A DNA stretch of 64,000 nt, from assembly GCA_051294375.1 (NCBI GenBank), contig CM119264.1:19475590-19539589 (forward strand). Reading direction: 5' to 3'. The stretch is from Paraspadella gotoi. Taxonomy: Eukaryota; Chaetognatha. Shown here in pieces: positions 23,576-36,685 of this stretch; the first letter of the stretch is position 1; each line of letters starts with the position of its first letter. The position numbers and the translations under genes are program-made. The notes beneath the pieces were generated by a model. It was not told the origin of the DNA and searched no databases. It worked only from the letters and a program-made list of their open reading frames with translations.

Positions 23576-25880
23576 GAGAGATTACGTTTAGGGAATTGGG
23601 AGAAAACGAGGGGTTTTTTTCGTGAAAAAAAGTTTTGTTGTTCGATCTGAGGAAGAAAAGCGCGAAGAAGCAAAAAAAGGAGAATTCCTCGCGGGAAAAG
23701 CCACTCAAAGGCATCGAAGAGGTGAATGCCATCAGAGGAGGAGAAAGAAAATTGCGAAAGGAATTTTTTAGAATTAGTGGCAGGCTTAATTTCTCTTTAA
23801 TACCTTTCTATCTTGATTGATTCACCTCCTCGTGAAAGGGTTGGAATTTCTCCCGCTCCTTATTTGTCACTTTTTTCCTTTTGTTATCCTTCCTTTTGAT
23901 GTGTTACTGTTTCTTTCGTTGTTTTATTATCATTTCGTTTTATTATCGTTTTGTTATCATTTCTTTTCTTTCGTAAGTGTCTATTTCTATTTTTATCTAT
24001 AAATGACTGTATAATACAGTGTATATTATAGCCTAATAAAAAAGAAAGTTCGTAATATATACTGTATATCAGTAAAAATTTGTTTGTTTGTTGAAATTGC
24101 CTCGTATTTTTGTGTAAATTTTTGCCGGTACAATCATTTCATGATTTTCTTTAGGGAAGTCGAACGTTTTTTGATCAAAACTAATGTATATTTAAATTAA
24201 CTTTATCCTATTTTATGAAGTTCAAAACTCTATTAAAATTCTCGAATGTCAGTTACAGAAAATGTGTCGAGCTTTTTTCTCTATTTTGATTGAAAAAGCG
24301 ACAGAGAGAAAGGGGGAAGGGAGAAGCAATGAAACGATGAGCAAATGAAAAGATGAAATTACGTCTTTTCATTTCCGCAAAAGATCATTTTCCGGACCAG
24401 CGGTGGCGACAACGACGACGACGACGACGACAACGCTGAGGAGAAGATGACGAAAAAACGACGACTGCGGCGACGACAAATAGGGCGAGAAAGACGACAA
24501 CAACAACACCTTCAAGATCAATCTTTCTCAAATTCACTTTTTTTTCTTCTTCCTCCTTTAGTTTCTCAAAAAAAAAGGCGTTTTTTTACTAAGTCTTTAT
24601 CATCTTAATGAAATTTCGACGGCGTGGAACTAGACGGCCGATATTCAATGAAGAGCGTCTTAGTCTGAAGGGCACACTTGAATTACAGGGCCATTTAAAT
24701 TATAACTTTTAAGTAATCAACATTTAACATTCAATGTTTAACATTTAACATGGTGAATGAGCAAACAAATAATAATCTAGGGATGATATCGTTTCATGTT
24801 TTGGCTGTATCCTTAAACAGCCTTGTGTAAGGTGGCTAATGACACATGACACATGACCGCAATAACGTTTGGGAAGTTGGTAACACAGGCGGTAATATAC
24901 GTTGGACCATGGGTTTGGGTTTACGTTTAGAGCCCGCCCGGAGCAGATCAGCGACGGCGTTGAGACACCCAGCGCCCTAGGCGTACCCGAAAAGCTCTTT
25001 CAAACTCAACACTGCTATAATGAAAAAAATGGTCTTTTTTATCTCTCAAATCTTTAACCACATTTAAAGCAACTATAATTTAAATCCACTGGTGTCATTA
25101 GTAATTTTTTTAACTATGAAATACATCGAATTTTTTTGTGAACGCAATTAAAGCGAAAAATATCAGGTACCGACCTATGTTTTATATTAATTAAAAAACA
25201 CTAAATAAAAGAGGAAGCTACGCTATTGCGCGTAATTAAATGAAATCTAGGATTCTGTGGCAAACCCCGCAAAACCCTTTGAACCGTAACTCGTTAATTA
25301 ACATTATACTTATACATTAGACAGTCGTTCTGCACCTTACATATTTACAACAATTAATCTTCATCGCAGTAATTTTTAAAGGGGTGTCCGACTGGGAACG
25401 AAAGAAGCCAGCCGGCTTCACCCAAGCCACGCTTTGGAGAAACCCGAAACCCCGTCGAGGGAAATGGGTGAGGAATCGGAGAGGAATTCATTTATTTCGC
25501 TAACGCAAAATCGCATTAGGCGGAAGGCGATAGTTAGACGTCGAGTATAACAACTTTTTTTCCCTAAAAGCAAAGCTTGATAATATTCTTGATCATAACC
25601 GAGTTAAACCTAGTTTTGGAAAAACGTCAGCCTCTAAACAAAAAAAACATTCAGCGCTTTGTCGAAGTTTTCGTCGCTTTGTTCATGTTGAACAATAGAA
25701 AAACTTGGCCTTTGATATATAACGGCGAATTTTCCAGAGCAGACGACGACGACGTTTCTGATGTTAATGTATAAAAGAGTCGATGATATAATTACTGTCG
25801 TGAGGCTGAAATATTTTAAACTTTAGATTTCGTAATGATAACAAAGTGAGAAAAAGAAAAAAGTAAAATAAAGAGAGAGA
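23576..25880. other. Non-coding stretch
   Basis: It contains a (GAC)n run at about 24405-24440, a balanced patch at 24870-25010 and another at 25380-25520. No exon with splice context recognised. Confidence 0.4.
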
Positions 25881-26172
25881 AATATGGATAAAATAAAAAA
25901 GAGAGAGAGAGAAAGAGAAGAGAGAAGATGTTCAGACGATTTAGATAAGACAGAGAGAGACGAGACGAGAGAGAGAAGAGAAAAAGAGGAGAGTAGTGAT
26001 GCAAAGAAACAAAGAGAGAGAGAGAGAGAGAGAAAGAGAGACACCGAGAGCAGAGGAGAGAGAGAGAGAAAGAGAGAAGAGAGAGAGTGATGCAAAGAAA
26101 ACAATAAGAGGAGAGAGAGGAGAAGATGAGTAGAGGAAGGAGCAGAGAGAAGAGGAGGAAAGAAAGAGAGAG

Positions 26173-26214
<42 letters not shown>

Positions 26215-26545
26215 GGAAAATAAAAGCGTAGAAGGCGAGGTAGAAATCCGTACTTGGAGAGACGCCGACTAATCCGAATCACAAACGAACAAGAAAAAGT
26301 CGTAAAAGAAAAATCTACGCGGATGAAAAAAAGGCACATCTCGTGCAGAAAAAAGGAAACGAACCTAAAAAAAAGGGGAAAAAAAAGGGAGGAAAATATA
26401 AAACGCGACTCGCGAATCCAAGAGAAGAGCGAGCGCGACGAACCTGGATATGGAATGCCGGAAGTTGAGGAGGAGGAGGAGGAAGAGGAGGCCGAGGAGG
26501 AGGAAGAAGAGTAGTAAGAGGAGGAGGAAGAGAATAGAAAAAGAG
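25881..26545. repeat. Compound purine-rich (GA)n and (GAG)n region
   Basis: Interrupted GA tracts run from about 25890 to 26215, and GAG/AAG trinucleotide runs from about 26455 to 26545. A 25-base segment around GAGTGATGCAAAGAAA occurs twice (about 25992 and 26085). Open frames here are Arg/Glu alternation and are not called. Confidence 0.8.
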
Positions 26546-26639
26546 GAGGAAAAGTCGGAGGGAAAGGAGAGGAAAAAGTGTGAGGGTCATGGAGTAGGAA
26601 AGGAAAGACAAGACTTTAAGTTGGACTACGAAAACTGAA

Positions 26640-28205
26640 AAACTTTAATTTTAAACCAAACCTTGATGCACTAAGATTGTAATATAAATATACCATGGCG
26701 CGGTTACTTTTATGCAATTTTTAGTACATTAATTCAGAAATTAAAATTAAAAAAAATACATCAAAATAATTTACGATTTTGTCTTTTGAACAAACTGTAT
26801 TTCATCTATATGCGATAAAAAGTGTAATAGTGCAAATCGAAATAAAAAATTAAGTCTTTCTTTATTTATTATTTTTATAATTTTTTTATTTATATATATA
26901 TTTTTCATTATTTTTATATATTTTTTTAGTTAAAAATATATCATTAAAAAGCCTTGCCTTTGACCTGTCTCATATTAAATGATTACTTTATTAAGTAAGC
27001 AAGGGCAGATTCAGGAATGAATCTTAATTCATTTCCTAAAAAAAGAGCGGAATTGAAAAGAAAATTAAGATGTACAATTGTACATGTTTCAGAATACTTT
27101 TTTGAGATTATGAGGCATTAGTAAAAGTCCTGGTTATCGGGGTGATCTTATCCGTTCCAAATATATATGTATTTATATTTATTTTTATTAATAATTCCAA
27201 ATTCTGTGTATCTGGTTATTGTACAATCATATCAAGAGCTTAAAACATTTTATAAAAACTATATTCTCATCCCGACTTCTTAAGGAACATTCCTCACTCT
27301 AATCTGATTAAAAATATTAGCACAGAGATAATATATCACATATAACGTTTAAGGGTTGCTTCAATATCTGAGAAAAAAACAGCTATTGAAAAACTTTAAG
27401 TTAAGGCAACAGCCGGGTTGCCTGTGATGGCCATTGGGATGGGGCATCTCACTTTTGGATTTGGGGGCTTCCGACCCTCAGTGACGCCTCCAGTCACTTG
27501 CGCGGTTACCCTAGGACGGTCTGGCTTTGCCAACGCAGAGGGAAGTCGTTAGGACTGTGGATGGAACACTACGCCTGGGATGGTGACTTCCCCCTCTGAG
27601 CAAATGGATTTGGCTGAAGGATGGTGGACGTGAGGCGGTGTGAATATACCGCCACAAAGTCACCTTATCTTTGGAGCAGCCATAGTCTTACATTTTTTTC
27701 TTACATAGGAATAATACAGCTCGTTCAAATGATAAAAACCTGAATTATTTTTCTATGATAGTTTTGACTTACAATTTTATGATTAAAGTATCGAAAACTG
27801 AAAGTTACCGCGCCAGTTGTTGTTGTTTTTTTTTTTTGGTGCTATATATTTTCATTACATAGGAAAAGTGCAGTTTTAACAAATAAATATTTTATCTTTC
27901 CATACGACACCATATTGAGAAGATATTTAGATTAAAATCGGTTTCATCAATGTTTTAGAAATAACAAGTGACATAGGAAAGACACCTAGAAAAACTTCAA
28001 CATAAACATAAGATTAATATGATATTCTATCGTGGATAATAGATTCCGTAGAAAATTGAGGATGTATAAGCCTGGTGAATATTAATTCAATTTTATAAAT
28101 TTTTTTAAAGAGGAAAAAAGGGGAAAAATTAAAGGCGCGTGAAAATCCATAGGGAGTGGAAGGTGAGGAGGCAGGGAGGAATGACTGAAAGAATTAGAGT
28201 GTGGG
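26640..28205. other. Non-coding stretch with one balanced block
   Basis: AT-rich except 27405-27670, a GC-balanced block without long frames that looks like an old repeat fragment. I find no second copy of it here. Confidence 0.35.
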
Positions 28206-28206
28206 G

Positions 28207-28216
28207 GAGAGAGGAG

Positions 28217-28250
<34 letters not shown>

Positions 28251-28270
28251 AGAGAAGAAGAGAAGAGAGA

Positions 28271-28305
<35 letters not shown>

Positions 28306-28340
28306 GAGAAGAGAGAGGGAGAGAGAGAGAAGAGAGAGCG
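28207..28340. repeat. Interrupted (GA)n microsatellite
   Basis: GA tract broken by AGA insertions. An (ACATA)n minisatellite follows at about 28431-28453. Confidence 0.88.
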
Positions 28341-29648
28341 ACGTTTCTAAACCGAAGACCTGCGATTATTTTGGGGAACGGAAAGTGAACAATAAGCATA
28401 AATGCGCATCTTTTAATTTCAAGAAGGCTTTACATAACATAACATAACATAACTTGCTCCTGAAAAGAAAACCGCCTTGAAAGAATGAATCCCTTCAAGA
28501 TCATGTACAAAAATAGCGCGGAGCAATACACCTCCTTTCTCGGGTTAAAACGTTTTCCATCAAATGTTGTATCGAAGAAGACTATAAAAAGATATTCTCC
28601 CCGTGGAAAAATTAAATCGCGAGGCGGAAAAAAAACACGTTGAGACTACTCGAGGCAATTGCTCTCTCGTAATTCAGAAGGAAACGTATTTTTAAAATTT
28701 GTCATAGATTAAGAAGGAAAACTTTGTCTTAAATAATATAGTCAAATCAATCTGTATTCAATATGAAAAAAAAAATTGTTCGCCGTTTTGTAAATGCCAA
28801 CTGCTAAAAAAAGTCTCAACGCCAAGAAGTAATCACTTATATTCCCACTCCTACATTTTCCTCTCATCTTGCCACTCCTCTACCCTACACCTATTTCTAT
28901 TCCTCTTCATATTCCACCATCACCACTCCGAAGCCCTCTATCTCTTCTTCCCTAGACCCACCCTCGGTCTGGCGCCGATTTTTGCCACAGCAGGTGGCTA
29001 ATGTATCGTGTTTAAGTTTAACGTCGTCGCTTTGAAAAAAAAAGAGCGAAATTAGAAGAAAAAAAAATTGTGGTTGAAGCGAAGAGGATTTCCTGGGAAG
29101 GCGGCGAAAGTGGGTGAAAAGTTGTGACTGCGTGCGACGTTCAAGGCGAAACCGGGGATTGATTGTAAATCGCTTTATTGTAAATCTTTTTTCATTTTTT
29201 TTCTATGCTTTTTAGAGGAATATTCAGTTGTTTTATTATTAAAAAATGGTGAGTTTTTGGATTTCTATAAATATAACCTAACAACTTCGTCGTTTTTTTT
29301 ATCTTTAAAATCAAAAACTTCTAAAAAAAAAGTGAGGTTTAGGGTTTTTACTGGTGATAGAAAAATGATTTATTTCGGCATTAAAGTTTTTAAGAACGTA
29401 GTAGAATAAAAAACAGTGATGGTAAAAGGTTGTCAAACAAGAAACCCGTCAAGAAGGACGAATAAAAGATAGATTTACTTAAAAGCTAAGGAAACAAGGA
29501 CGAAAAGGAAGAAATAAAAAACGAGAAAGAAAGAAAAATTAAAGGAAGGAAAGAAAAAAAGAAATAAAGAATAAAGAAAGAAAGAAAGAAAAATAATCTT
29601 TAAAATTTAAAAATATGTATATGTGTAAAAGTTTCGCGGCGAGTACTC
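28341..29648. other. Non-coding stretch
   Basis: No gene seen. A pyrimidine-rich patch lies at 28840-28980 and purine-rich A/G runs at 29440-29600. Confidence 0.4.
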
Positions 29649-29990
29649 GCGGAGCAACTTTTTAAGTCACTTTTCGGTCGGTCCGTCGGTCGGTCGGTAT
29701 GTCTGTCTGTCGGTCTGTCCCTCTTAGGTTAAAAATGCATAAAATTTGCCTATAGTTGGTTGCTCATTTTTAAGACAGAAAAACCTCTAATCAAAGGAAT
29801 AGCTAGCGCCTCCTTCAGGAATTCCTAAAACTATAAAGAATAAAAGACGTAATTTTGATGCAGTGCATGTCATAAATATAGGGGCAAAAAGTCATGTCAT
29901 GTCATGTCATATCATATCATGTGATCAAAGGGAAATACACGTGAAAATAAAGTCACTGCGACGCAACACATTGTAATTACCGTTCTTGTT
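29649..29990 (+). repeat. Interspersed repeat family D, copy 2
   Basis: Second copy of the element at 9027-9424, in the same orientation, with a shorter (TCATG)n tract. Its internal GTCGGTCG microsatellite also differs in length. Confidence 0.8.
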
Positions 29991-30160
29991 TAATTGGCAC
30001 CAGCATTTATTAAATATTGTATGACTATTTCTTTAAACATCTTAACTTAACAAAGTTAAAAGATAAACANNNNNNNNNNTCTTGTTTAATTGGCAACAGC
30101 ATTTATTAAATGTTGTATGACTATTTCTTTAAAAAATAGTTAAAAGATAAACAGGAAAAC
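29980..30160. other. Assembly gap (30070-30079) with duplicated flanks
   Basis: Ten N bases separate two near-identical segments. TCTTGTTTAATTGGCA, CAGCATTTATTAAAT, TTGTATGACTATTTCTTTAAA and AGTTAAAAGATAAACA appear on both sides. This is what two unmerged, overlapping contig ends would look like. Confidence 0.8.
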
Positions 30161-31034
30161 AAGTCGTTTTTTATTCCGCGTAGAAAGAAAAGAAATAAAA
30201 GTGAGAAAGCCAGCGAAGTGTCGGCCGAGAGAGAGAGAGGTATTAAAAAAGAAAGAATCGCCGGCTCAAACGGTGGAACCCCCACCCGCCTCCGTTGCCC
30301 TCTATGCACGTATTTTTCTTGTTATCTGAGAGAAACCTTACCAACGGCCGGCTTAAGCAGAGATGAGGAAGGCAGAAAGAATCGGAGGAGAGGAGAGAGA
30401 GGAGGAGAGAGGAGATGGGTAGAGAGACGGAGAGAGAAGACGAGAGAGAGAAGAGGAGAGAGGTAAGGAAGGAGATAAGATGGCATCATTTTGCGGTGAC
30501 AGGCGAAGGCAGGCGACGAGAATCTTAATTAACTCACAGGCAAAAAAAGGAAAGAGGGAGTGGTCCGGGCAGGGAGACGAAGGGAAATATTGTTCCAGCG
30601 GTCAGGAGAAACGACGATTAGAGTCGGAACGGAGGAGGGGGGGGGGAAACGGATGATAGGTCATGACTAGGAACCGATTTTCTGCCCAACTCACTCCTTA
30701 AGGAACGACGAATTATTGAAAGAAAAAGTTATAAAAAAAGAATTTATGAGATCCATTCTTTTTTTTTGCTCGTGTTTTTTTTTTTCATTATATTTTTTCC
30801 TTCTTGTTCTTCTTCTTGTTAGTTTTTCATCTTGAACCTTTTCTCTTATGTTTTTTCTAAATTGGTTTTGTTTAAACTATTTACTTAAAACTTTTATCTC
30901 AGTTAAACTAGTTTCAATTCGTGTTTTTTCTCCCATATATATATATTTTTTATTCTTTTCCTTTCTTTCTTTTTATCTTTTCTCTTTAACTTTGTACTTT
31001 TTTCCTCTCTTTCTTTTTTCTTCCATGGTTTCAG

Positions 31035-31195
31035 ACGTGGCGCCAGAACGTCCCGCCGTCACGCGGCACGATTCCTCCTTTGGGAATTTTCCTTTGCTTA
31101 ACCCCTCGCCACATTTGGACCTCCTACTACCCAATTTCCTTCGCTGGAAAATCGGAACACGGAAATTTGAGGCCTCTTCAATCCACATTTGTCAC
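31035..31195 (+). CDS. Candidate exon, unassigned
   Basis: A long pyrimidine tract ends in GGTTTCAG, which would make a strong acceptor, and the open frame ends at CAC followed by GTAATG, a possible donor. The translation starts VAPERPAVTRHDSSFGNF and includes LLNPSPHLDLLLPNFL and RWKIGTRKFEA; it has mixed composition, unlike the simple-repeat frames around it. The exon would be 161 bases, entering with two bases to complete a codon and leaving in phase 0. No known domain is recognised and I find no neighbouring exon to join it to. Confidence 0.27.
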
Positions 31196-31668
31196 GTAAT
31201 GATGAGTCGAATTAATACCCATTTTAATATATTTTGAAAAGTTTTAGATAGACAAATTGTCATTACTTGGTCTATTAAAGTTCCAGAAATAGGGTCACTC
31301 CTGACTATTAATGAAATATACATTTAAATCCCCATATAATCCCGCGTAAATTTTTTTTCAAAAACCGAACTTGTAAGATAGAATTTAACTTTGAAGCCTT
31401 TAAAACCTTCCTCTTTCAAGCTGGCTTTCTGTCCAGCTCCACTCCGTTCATCACCCTCTTCTTCCCAGCTCTTCCAGCCTCTTTGAAATTGCTCTCTTCC
31501 TCTGAGCCAAAAAAAAACCTCCGGACGAATTAAATATTTAAAATCCCAACGTTCGTCATTTGTCATAAAAGGAAGAAGATTTAATTCGAAAAAACTTTTT
31601 TGCGGTCAAAGAATAATAGCGTGAACCATTTGCAATCGAACCCTGAAAAAAATTTATCATTTTCTAAT

Positions 31669-32556
31669 TTTTTTTTTCTCGGAAAGCTAAGAAATGACCC
31701 ACAAAATGAGGCGCCGTTTTCGAGAATCGTAACAGACGTGCATTTTTTGGAGAAAGGACTTGGCGTTTGTTTTCGTCGAAACAAAAAGCGTTCTTCTCAC
31801 TCAGTGAAAAATTGGCAATTGACATAATTGAATGCGACATAACAAGAGAAGCAAGCTGCCCTGGCGCATTTCACTTTCTGCCGAGAATCGATATAATTTT
31901 TCGTAGTTGCCAAAGGTTATTCGAGCCGTTTTTTTTTAAGATTTACTTAAACATATAAATGAGAGATAACCAAAAAATTTAGATATTATTTACGATTCTG
32001 ATGATCTTATAAACAACTTACGAATACTATTTGAATGACCAATTAAAATGGACATCTTTATGGTCTCCCTTATTTTTTTAATATTAATATGGTTTTTACA
32101 ATTATTTTCTATTCTGTTTTTTTAAGCAACAAATACTTTTTTATTCTTATGTATTTTTCAAACATGTTCATCATCCTCATCTTTCGCTTTAACTGACAAA
32201 CATACCTGCGATAATGTCAAGGTTTTAATTTTTCGACACGTATTTACTGCAGAATCCTGGAATGGCAGGGGACGACGCAATAAAGAAATAGATTGGTTTC
32301 TTCGTAGAATTTCTTTTAATATCCGAAGAGTGTATAATTTAATAATTTATCGGTAGACATTGTGAGAATCTGACTCCCCTCAAGAAAAAACGGGGGATTT
32401 GTGACAAAAAATAAGAGACTAAACACATAGTATTGGTTCGGAAGCTTTCCACAATCCGTCTTTGGACATGTCTTCTTTTCAGAAAGGCGACTCTTCTCTC
32501 TCTCTCATCTCTCCTCTCTCCTCTCTCCTCTCGTCTCTCTCTCTCTTCTCTCATCG

Positions 32557-32589
<33 letters not shown>

Positions 32590-33603
32590 CATTTTCTATT
32601 TCTATCTCTTTCCTTCCCTCTCATGCTTTTTTCCTCTTAACATAGAAACCAATTTTGTCCCCCTTTTCTTCACATTCTCTCCTAATTGAATTTGCAGCCA
32701 TAAGCGTCTCAGTCTGGGATGAATTATAATGAGCCTCTTTTCTTGGGCAGGGGGGATATGGTGACTCCAGGTGGTATGGGTAAGTTGTGGGCGGGGTGTT
32801 GGCAAATGATGGTCTAATATTTCTTCGAACTCACGTAATTGACTTGTATCGTTTTATTTTGTCGCAAACTTGCGATTTAAAAACAGAAAATTTTTTGGTT
32901 CTTCTCTCAAGAAAAGACTAAGACATGTATAGTTTAAAATTTTGACGGATAGATGGGTTAAATTTTAAAACCAAGATACAATTCAAATAAACTTGTTTTA
33001 CAATAAAAATACGAAATATTTCGTATGATTAATTTTAAAAAAATATAAATTCGGTGAAGAATGGTGCACTTCTTTTTTTTTTTTAAATGGTACGAGACTG
33101 TTTTTGTTCACTTACGGGAAATTTAAAATCTGACAATTTTCATGTATTAAAATTTAAACTTTCCTCCCCCAGGCGATTTTTTTGATTCGAATTCGGTTCA
33201 ATATCGGACAATACACCCGACGGTAATATTAAAAGCAAAATTTTTAATTTCCTTAATTTCCTTAATAACGGAAAAATTCGACATGTAATCGCCGTCGGTG
33301 ATATGAACGATGGCGGCTCGCTCTCGTTTTCCCCGATTCCTCGTCTTTTCTCACCCTTTCCGCGTTTTAAGAAAGAGTTTCTCCGCTGAATGTGATGACG
33401 GATCGATTTTCTTGCTAACGAAATTCTCCTCTCCTCTCCCGTTTTCTTTTTTTCCCTTCTTTGTTTCTTCTTCTTTTCCGTCTTACGGGCGAACGAGCGC
33501 TCGTTTGATCTTTTTTTCTTACCAATAGCTTTTATTTTTTGTTTTTTTTCTTTCTTTTTTCTCTTTCTGTATGGGCTTTTTTTTTTTTCATTTTGCCTTT
33601 CTT
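31669..33603. repeat. Local duplication, copy 1
   Basis: It matches 33629-35331 along most of its length in the same order. Shared landmarks are AAAGGACTTGGCGTT, CGTCGAAACAAAAAGCG, GAATTTCTTT, TTTTCAGAAAGGCGAC, GGGGGGATATGGTGACTCC and GAAAGAGTTTCTCCGCTGAA. The copies differ mostly by one- to few-base indels. A TC-rich tract at about 32497-32592 corresponds to the N-run in copy 2. Confidence 0.8.
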
Positions 33604-33628
33604 NNNNNNNNNNNNNNNNNNNNNNNNN
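33604..33628. other. Assembly gap, 25 N
   Basis: Run of N between the two near-identical segments. Confidence 0.99.
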
Positions 33629-34447
33629 ATTTTTTTTTTCTCGGAAAAGCTAAAGAAAATGACCACAAAATGGAGCGCCGTTTCGAGAATGTAAAGACGT
33701 GCATTTTTGGAGAAAGGACTTGGCGTTGTTTTCGTCGAAACAAAAAGCGTTCTCTCTCACTCAGTGAGAAAATTGCATTGACATAATTGACTGCGACATT
33801 AACAAGAGAGCAGCTGCCCTGGCGCAACTTTCACTTTTCTGCCGAGAATGATTAATTTTTCGTAGTTGCCAAAGGTTATCGGAGCCGTTTTTTTTTTTTA
33901 AGATTTACTTATAACATTATAAATGAAGAGATACCAAAATTTAGATATTTTTACGATTCTGATGATCTTACAATTACGAATACTATTTGAATGACCAATT
34001 AATGGACATCTTTATGGTCTCCCTTATTTTTTTAATATTAATATGCGTTTTTACAATTATTTCTTATTCTGTTTTTTAACAACAAATACTTTTTATTCTT
34101 TATTATTTTTCAAACATGTCATCATCCTCATCTTCGTCGCTTTAACTGACAAACATACTGCGATAGATGTCAAGGGTTAAGTTTTTCGACACGGGAATGG
34201 CAGGACGACGCAATAAAGAAAATATGATGGTTTCTTCGTAGAATTTCTTTTTAATACGAAGAGTGTATAATTTATAATTTATACGGTTAGACAATTGTGA
34301 GAATCTGACTCATTCAGAAAAAAAGGGGATTGTGACAAAATAAGAGACTAAACACATAGTATTGGTCGGAAGCTTTCCACAATCCGTCTTTGAGACATGT
34401 CTTCTTTTCAGAAAGGCGACTCGTTCTCTCTCTCTCTCTCTCTCTCT

Positions 34448-34608
34448 NNNNNNNNNNNNNNNNNNNNNNNNNNNNNNNNNNNNNNNNNNNNNNNNNNNNN
34501 NNNNNNNNNNNNNNNNNNNNNNNNNNNNNNNNNNNNNNNNNNNNNNNNNNNNNNNNNNNNNNNNNNNNNNNNNNNNNNNNNNNNNNNNNNNNNNNNNNNN
34601 NNNNNNNN
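34448..34608. other. Assembly gap, 161 N
   Basis: Gap inside a (TC)n tract. Confidence 0.99.
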
Positions 34609-35086
34609 TCTCTCTCTCTCTCATTTTCTATTTCTATCTCTTTTCCTCCCTCTCATCTTTTTTCCTCTTACTAGAACCCAATTTGTCCTTCTTCAAACAT
34701 TCTCTAATTTGAATTTGGCAGCCATAAGCGTCCTCAGTCTGGGAATGAGATTAAATGAGCCTCTTTCTTGGGGCAGGGGGGATATGGTGACTCCAAGGTG
34801 GGTAGGGTAAGTTGTGGGCGGGGGTGTGGCAAATGATGGCTCCTAATATTTTCTTCGAACTCACTAATGACTGTATCGGTTTTTATTATGTCGCAAACGC
34901 GATTTAAACAGAAACTTTTTGGTTCTTCTCTCAAGAAAAGACTAAGACATGTATAGTTTTAAAATTTGACCATAGATAGGGTTAAATTTTAAAACCAAGA
35001 TACAATTCAAATAAACTTGTTTTACAAATAAAAATAACGAAATAATTTTTCGTATGATTAAATTTTAAAAAAATAAATAAATCGGT

Positions 35087-35096
35087 NNNNNNNNNN
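35087..35096. other. Assembly gap, 10 N
   Basis: Short fixed-length gap in the second duplicate. Confidence 0.99.
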
Positions 35097-35321
35097 TCCT
35101 CGTCTTTTCCCGCGTTTTAGAGAAAGAGTTTCTCCGCTGAATGTGATGACGACGATTTCTTGCTAACGAATTCTCCTCTCCCTCTCCCTTTTTTCTTTTT
35201 TCTTCTTTTTTCTTCTTTTCGTCTTACGCCCGCTCGTTTGATCTTTTTTTCTTACCAATATGCTTTTATTTTGTTTTTCTTTCTTTTTTCTCTTTCTGTA
35301 TGGCTTTTTTTTTCATTTTGC

Positions 35322-35323
<2 letters not shown>

Positions 35324-35416
<93 letters not shown>

Positions 35417-35476
35417 TATTTCTTTCTTTCTTTCTTTCTTTCTTTCTTTTTTTCTTTCTTTCTTTCTTTCTTTCTT
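35324..35476. repeat. (TTTC)n microsatellite
   Basis: About 37 TTTC units with two or three single-base interruptions. It resembles the tract at 8405-8508. Confidence 0.95.
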
Positions 35477-35769
35477 GTGTTTCTGTCTTGCTTTCTTTTT
35501 ACTAAATTTTTTTTACGTTAAACCATTGGGATTCGTCTGCGTCAGCGTCAGCGTTACTCATTTTCAGTTTAATTCTATCTCAGACCATAATTTCAGCTAT
35601 GAGTGTAACATTTGGACGTCAGCGATCAAACGCGATTTGATCTTTCAGATTATATGATCGAAGTCAATGAGCAGCAAAGTTAAGCTATAGGAAATTGGGA
35701 GAATGAGACGGTGAAGTGTTGATAATGAAGAGATAATAATGATTAAAAAGATGCATCTCCAGACATTTA

Positions 35770-35944
35770 NNNNNNNNNNNNNNNNNNNNNNNNNNNNNNN
35801 NNNNNNNNNNNNNNNNNNNNNNNNNNNNNNNNNNNNNNNNNNNNNNNNNNNNNNNNNNNNNNNNNNNNNNNNNNNNNNNNNNNNNNNNNNNNNNNNNNNN
35901 NNNNNNNNNNNNNNNNNNGAGAGAGAGAGAGAGAGAGAGAGAGA
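35770..35944. other. Assembly gap (35770-35918) ending in a (GA)n tract
   Basis: 149 N bases followed by GA units, so the gap probably hides more of the same microsatellite. Confidence 0.95.
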
Positions 35945-36685
35945 TAGGACAAAGGTTCAAGTTCTTGTTTAACACTGGCACATCAATGGATTTTTTTTGT
36001 TCCAAGGCGCGAAACAATTGAACCCTTCCTGAACCCCATTTGTTCCGTTTAACGCAGGAATTTTCGAAGGAACAAATTCCATTTTTGGCCCCATTTTCGT
36101 TCGGAGTTTAAACGGGGAAGGAAGAAAACAAACCGTAAGCACGAAAGAATAAAAAAAACCTTTTTTTTTTCAAAAAAGGTCGCGTTAAATATTTCTTTTT
36201 TCTCTCTATTTTTCTGGATAAGATTGACATTTTTTTAGCTCTCATAACCCGAGAAAGGTCAGTCGATCAGCACCCTCTTCATTACCATCGTCGTCGTATT
36301 CGTCTCAGCGATCGTCGCTGTTCATCGTCATCGTCGTCGTCGTCGTCGTCATTCGAACCTTCAACTGCAAATTCCTCGCGAACTGATCTGCAAATTCAAA
36401 TTCTCTTCATGCGCACATCAAATGCGCACCGGAACACAATGGCTCTCGCTTTTTTCTCTCTGAGCTTTAAATAAAACCAGTTCACTCACACGTGTCGTCG
36501 AAATCAATTTAATGATAATTAAGTTAAAACCTAAATCAGCTTTTTGTGATGTCGAAATTTCAGTTCGACTCATTTAGCGCATATTATGTTTTTATTATCA
36601 TAGGGGACGCTGGCATTTAAAAAGTATAGAGTTTTTATAACTTGTAACATACATATTTCTATACTCTTTATTCATTCTCTCTACT
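35945..36685. other. Non-coding stretch
   Basis: It has a balanced patch at 36000-36130, a (TCG)n run at 36318-36352 and no exon that I can support. Confidence 0.4.

Larger units (their letters stand above)
33629..35331. repeat. Local duplication, copy 2, with internal gaps
   Basis: Second version of 31669-33603. It contains N-runs at 34448-34608 (inside a TC tract) and 35087-35096. The second gap replaces about 280 bases that are present in copy 1 (about 33055-33335). Confidence 0.8.

Noticed and set aside
33310-33528. Frame starting MAARSRFPRF, resembling a mitochondrial presequence
   Set aside because: The near-duplicate at 35098 lacks the start and has frame-changing indels, and the second half is homopolymer-driven.
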